From Paramecium tetraurelia (taxonomy: Eukaryota > Ciliophora > Oligohymenophorea > Peniculida > Parameciidae): a DNA stretch of 64,000 nt. The position numbers and the translations under genes are program-made. Every line of letters starts with the position of its first letter. The first letter of the stretch is position 1. The notes beneath the pieces are model-generated. The model was not told the origin of the DNA. It saw nothing but the letters and a program-made list of their open reading frames with translations, and searched no databases. The DNA lies in assembly GCF_000165425.1 (NCBI RefSeq), contig NW_001799624.1:124001-188000 (forward strand), in the 5' to 3' direction. Of the stretch, positions 61,148-64,000 are shown in pieces.

Positions 61148-62554
61148 GATTAACAAATTTTATTTCAAAAATGTTTTTCGACAATGGATTTTCAATCCAT
61201 TTGTAAACAAATTTTTTCACATTAATTTATAAATAATAAGAATAAAGTTCTCGAACTTTTAAGTATCTTTTAATTTTTTTGTAAATCACAATTAAATAAG
61301 AGGACTTAAAATGTTCAACAGAAAATTATGTAATTTATTTCCTTAACCAGTCTACAGGTTAGTTAAATCGAAATTACTACTTTCAAATTGACATTAATAT
61401 AACATCCTATTTAGGGTTTTAACATCTTCCCTTATTGTAATCAACTATTCGACTTTTCATAATGAGAAAATACAAGAATTGAGAAAAGCATTCCTTTTTA
61501 AAGTAATAAATTAATTGCAGAATTTACTGTAAATCCTTACACTTATATTCTTAATTTAGAACAATCTTCCTTTGAGTCTTTAAATTTAGTGGGCAAATTA
61601 CAAATATAGAGAACATTTACAGATTTTTTACTCATTCACATTTTGATAAAAAAATTGATTGAGTCTGCTTTTGATTTATAAAATATATAAAATATTTAAT
61701 TTTTTAATTATGAGAGTAATTACAAATTTATTCAATTTCTGGAAATTTATTCAGTTAATAAAATATGTTCAGCTTGACAAAAGAGCAAGCTTTCTCCTAT
61801 TTTTCTGTTCTTCTAAACCTTTAAAAAAGCGTTCATGATAAATGCATATTTAACAAATTGTCGATAATTAACTGATTATTGATTGGAGAATGCTACAGGA
61901 ATGCCTAAGTGATGAGTACATATTTAATCGACACAAAAAGAAAAAAGTATAAATATTTAAGGAAGAGGAAACTTAGTTAAAAAAATTGTTATTGAGTATA
62001 ATCCAAAAATCTTAATTATAAATAGAAATACAAAAAAAGTATTGAATTGAAAATACTAGATCTTATAAACTGAATGCTTTGAAGAGATAAGCCTCCCTAT
62101 TTTTTAATTAAGCCATAAACCATCTTATATAAAGGAGAATATTGAACTGAAGGAAATAGTGGTTTTTCTTTTGATGGAACGAACTAATGATGTGAAATAT
62201 GAGTTAAGCCAGGGAAAATGTAATTTAGAATTTTTGAATGTAAAGGGGATTATATTCAAAGCAGAAAAAAAGAAGTGATAATAAATTAACTATTTGGAAT
62301 AACATAATTAAAAATAAGAGGTAATGAATTCAAACTTTTGATAATTATCCATTTATTTTTTCTTAGGGTTTGTATGAATTATTAGAATTTGATCGTAACT
62401 ATTAAGTGAGAAATGAAAAATGAATTTAAATCCTTAGTTGACTTCAAAAGCAACAAATTTAATAAAATGTCAAAGAAAAACACAATCATTTTTAGTTTGG
62501 AAAGAAATTTAGATACTATTTAAATCTTTATATTTTATTCTATATTGCTAATAA
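61148..62554. other. AT-rich gene-free stretch, 1.4 kb
   Basis: Convergent spacer between the HTH and Alba genes. One forward frame near 62.13-62.28 kb (ELKEIVVFLLMERTNDVKYE) has some coding look but is under 60 codons with no clear start. Nothing else supported. Confidence 0.45.
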
Positions 62555-63556
62555 TCAAGCTTATTGTTAAGGTCTTGGACCACCTCTACTTTTTTGGGTT
62601 GTTGGTCTTTCATTATTAGCTTCATTCTATGTATTATTATTTCTTCTATCTTCTCTTTAATTGTCTCTGTTTTCTCTATTATCTCTGTTATCCCTTCTGT
62701 CTCTGTTATCTCTGCTATCTCTATTATCTCTTCTGTCTCTATTATCTCTATTGTCTCTATTGTCTCTATTTTCTCTATTGTCTCTATTGTCTCTATTTTC
62801 TCTATTGTCTCTTCTATCTCTATTGTCTCTATTATCTCTATTATCTCTATTATCTCTATTGTCTCTTCTATCTCTATTGTCTCTGTTATCTCTATTGTCT
62901 CTGTTGTCTCTATTATCTCTTCTATCTCTATTATCTCTGTTATCTCTATTATCTCTTCTGTCTCTATTATCTCTATTATCTCTTCTATCTCTGTTATCTC
63001 TGTTGTCTCTGTTATCTCTTCTGTCTCTATTATTTCTCTAGCTATCATTTCTTGGTTTTGAACTTCCACTTCTTTATCTGTCATTTCTTTCTCTGGGTGG
63101 TTGAATTTGATCAGCAGGCAATGGTTCCTAATTATAAAAATATATATTTACAAGGAATCCAGGCTCTTTTCTGTCTTATTCGGTTGGTGCTTTGGTTAAT
63201 TTGATTTGGAGAGAAGCCAAATTTTTAGTGACACTGACTTTCACTAATCCTTCTTCTAAAGGTTCATATTCTTCACTAATCTAGACTGACTAGATTTTGT
63301 TTATTTAATATAGTCCAGCAACTCTTCTTCTAACAACTTCTGCAATAATAACTGCTTTAGAGATGGCATTTTCAATGGCTGTGATATAGATTGTATCTAG
63401 GATAGGGGGTTGTTCTTCCTTGCGAGTGCCTTGAAGGAGCCATAAAGCTTTTCTAACTTGAGTTGACAATTAAGCTTTATTAGCAACTCTAATCACATTC
63501 AATTCTGGCTTTTAGTCCTCGACAACAAGCCTTAAATACTTTCTTCTGGTGGCCAT
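62555..63556 (-). CDS. Alba-domain RNA-binding protein with Arg/Asp/Asn repeat tail
   Basis: Predicted 325 aa, intron 63128-63151. The N-terminal 110 residues are an Alba domain: NVIRVANKAQLSTQVRKALW, LDTIYITAIENAISKAVII, VVRRRVAGLYQINKIQSVQI and VSVTKNLASLQIKL. After PADQIQPPRERNDRQR comes a tail of about 130 residues made of RDN/RDR units, then QKSRGGPRPQ at the end. Eukaryotic Alba proteins of this kind bind RNA in translation control and ribonucleoprotein granules; charged Arg-rich tails promote RNA binding and phase separation. The correct frame is set by the intron join: other frames give long Ile-Glu-Thr or Leu-Ser repeats that are artefacts. Confidence 0.9.
62665..63040. repeat. Triplet-phased tandem repeat in the Alba gene tail
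   Basis: Imperfect short tandem units (minus strand AGAGATAAC/AGAGACAAT-like) in the Alba C-terminal coding region. Because units are multiples of three and lack TGA, several frames on both strands stay open. Confidence 0.85.
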
Positions 63557-63613
63557 ATTAAATATTAATACAAATCTTTTTTTGAGTAGCAAAAACTTGT
63601 GTAATATATATGA

Positions 63614-64000
63614 TCATTTTTCTATCCTCATTCCTTTATACCACATACAATCGACGACTTTGCCATCCTTGTAGATATATTTTCCTTTACCATGACGCTA
63701 CCCATTCACCCATTCTCCCAAAAATAATTTACCATTATGGTATTCCACCCTTCCTTCTCCAACTTATTTGTCTAACTCAAAACTAAACTTACATAATTTT
63801 CATTTTACTTTCCAATAAATATGTTTCCATCTGGACTTATCAGAGTTCCTCTTCCATGTTTCACCCCATTTTTAAAAGAGCCTTCATATCTAGTTCCATC
63901 TATATTTACTTGCAAGCCCTCACCATCTATCTAATTATTCACAAAAGTTCCTTGATAATAAGACCCATCAGGATATATCATCTTTCCAAATCCTTATTTC
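63614..64000 (-). CDS. MORN-repeat protein, 3' part
   Basis: The C-terminal 120 residues of a MORN protein; the start is beyond base 64000. Five to six MORN units are seen: GFGKMIYPDGSYYQGTF, GEGLQVNIDGTRYEGSF, HGRGTLISPDGNIFIG, GEGRVEYHNGKLFLGEW, HGKGKYIYKDGKVVDC. One 26-nt intron, 63783-63808, is needed to keep the repeat register. MORN repeats bind membranes or act as scaffolds near the cell cortex and cilia. The protein ends RIEK with TGA at 63614-63616. Only 57 bp separate this end from the start region of the Alba gene. Confidence 0.9.

Noticed and set aside
62564-63204. Long forward-strand frames rich in Leu-Ser or Tyr-Cys, and a reverse frame rich in Ile-Glu-Thr
   Set aside because: They are alternate frames of the Alba RDN repeat. 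The Alba frame alone has a recognised domain, an intron in register and a normal end.
1-64000. tRNA, rRNA, CRISPR arrays, bacterial-type operons or insertion sequences
   Set aside because: I looked for clover-leaf B-box signatures, regular spacer repeats and transposase frames and saw none that I can support; by-eye reading may miss small RNA genes.

Overview
The window reads as a macronuclear (somatic) scaffold of a Paramecium-type ciliate. Almost every long gene runs through in-frame TAA and TAG and ends at TGA, so TAA/TAG are read as Gln. Frames are joined by introns of about 19-35 nt (GTA...TAG), far shorter than in Tetrahymena. The DNA is AT-rich, and neighbouring genes in the first half are often only 16-100 bp apart. 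Family content fits too: a trichocyst matrix protein, a giant Cys-periodic surface antigen, axonemal dynein chain p28, Alba and MORN proteins. Exon joins below were made by eye. Where I give a protein length, the summed exons are divisible by three.

Region 1 (1-24.8 kb) is gene-dense. In order: the 3' part of a BEACH/WD40 gene; a trichocyst-matrix-type secretory protein; a small unknown; a laforin-like glucan phosphatase; a small membrane protein; a RINGv+FHA protein; an unknown; p28; a giant receptor-like protein with tandem PPC-like modules; a coiled-coil protein; a Vps10/sortilin receptor; an acyl-carrier-protein paralogue without its attachment serine; a coiled-coil protein; an HTH protein; a selenoprotein-K-like gene with a convincing SECIS element; a cyclin; a RanBP2-type zinc-finger protein; and a PAP2-like membrane protein.

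Region 2 (25.1-32.8 kb) is a 283-base assembly gap followed by one uninterrupted 7.4 kb reading frame, the 3' part of a GPI-type immobilisation/surface antigen.

Region 3 (33-50 kb) is gene-poor and very AT-rich. It holds a Ulp1-like protease, a divergent Rab, an unknown, a TPR protein, and a secreted Asn/Ser/Tyr-rich protein with a C-terminal cystatin domain. Long stretches between them have no gene I can support, and there is a second gap of 150 N.

Region 4 (50-64 kb) holds a WD40 protein, a large type I membrane protein, a frameshifted unknown, a tandem carbonic-anhydrase-like protein with most zinc ligands lost, a small HTH protein, an Alba RNA-binding protein with an Arg-Asp-Asn repeat tail, and a MORN protein running off the edge.

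There are no operons. Functional links are thematic only: secretory cargo and a sorting receptor, secreted or surface proteins, and cilia. The items most worth a second look are the selenoprotein-K-like gene with SECIS, the tandem zinc-less carbonic-anhydrase fold protein, the cystatin fused to a glycosylation-dense domain, the serine-less acyl carrier protein, and the laforin homologue.
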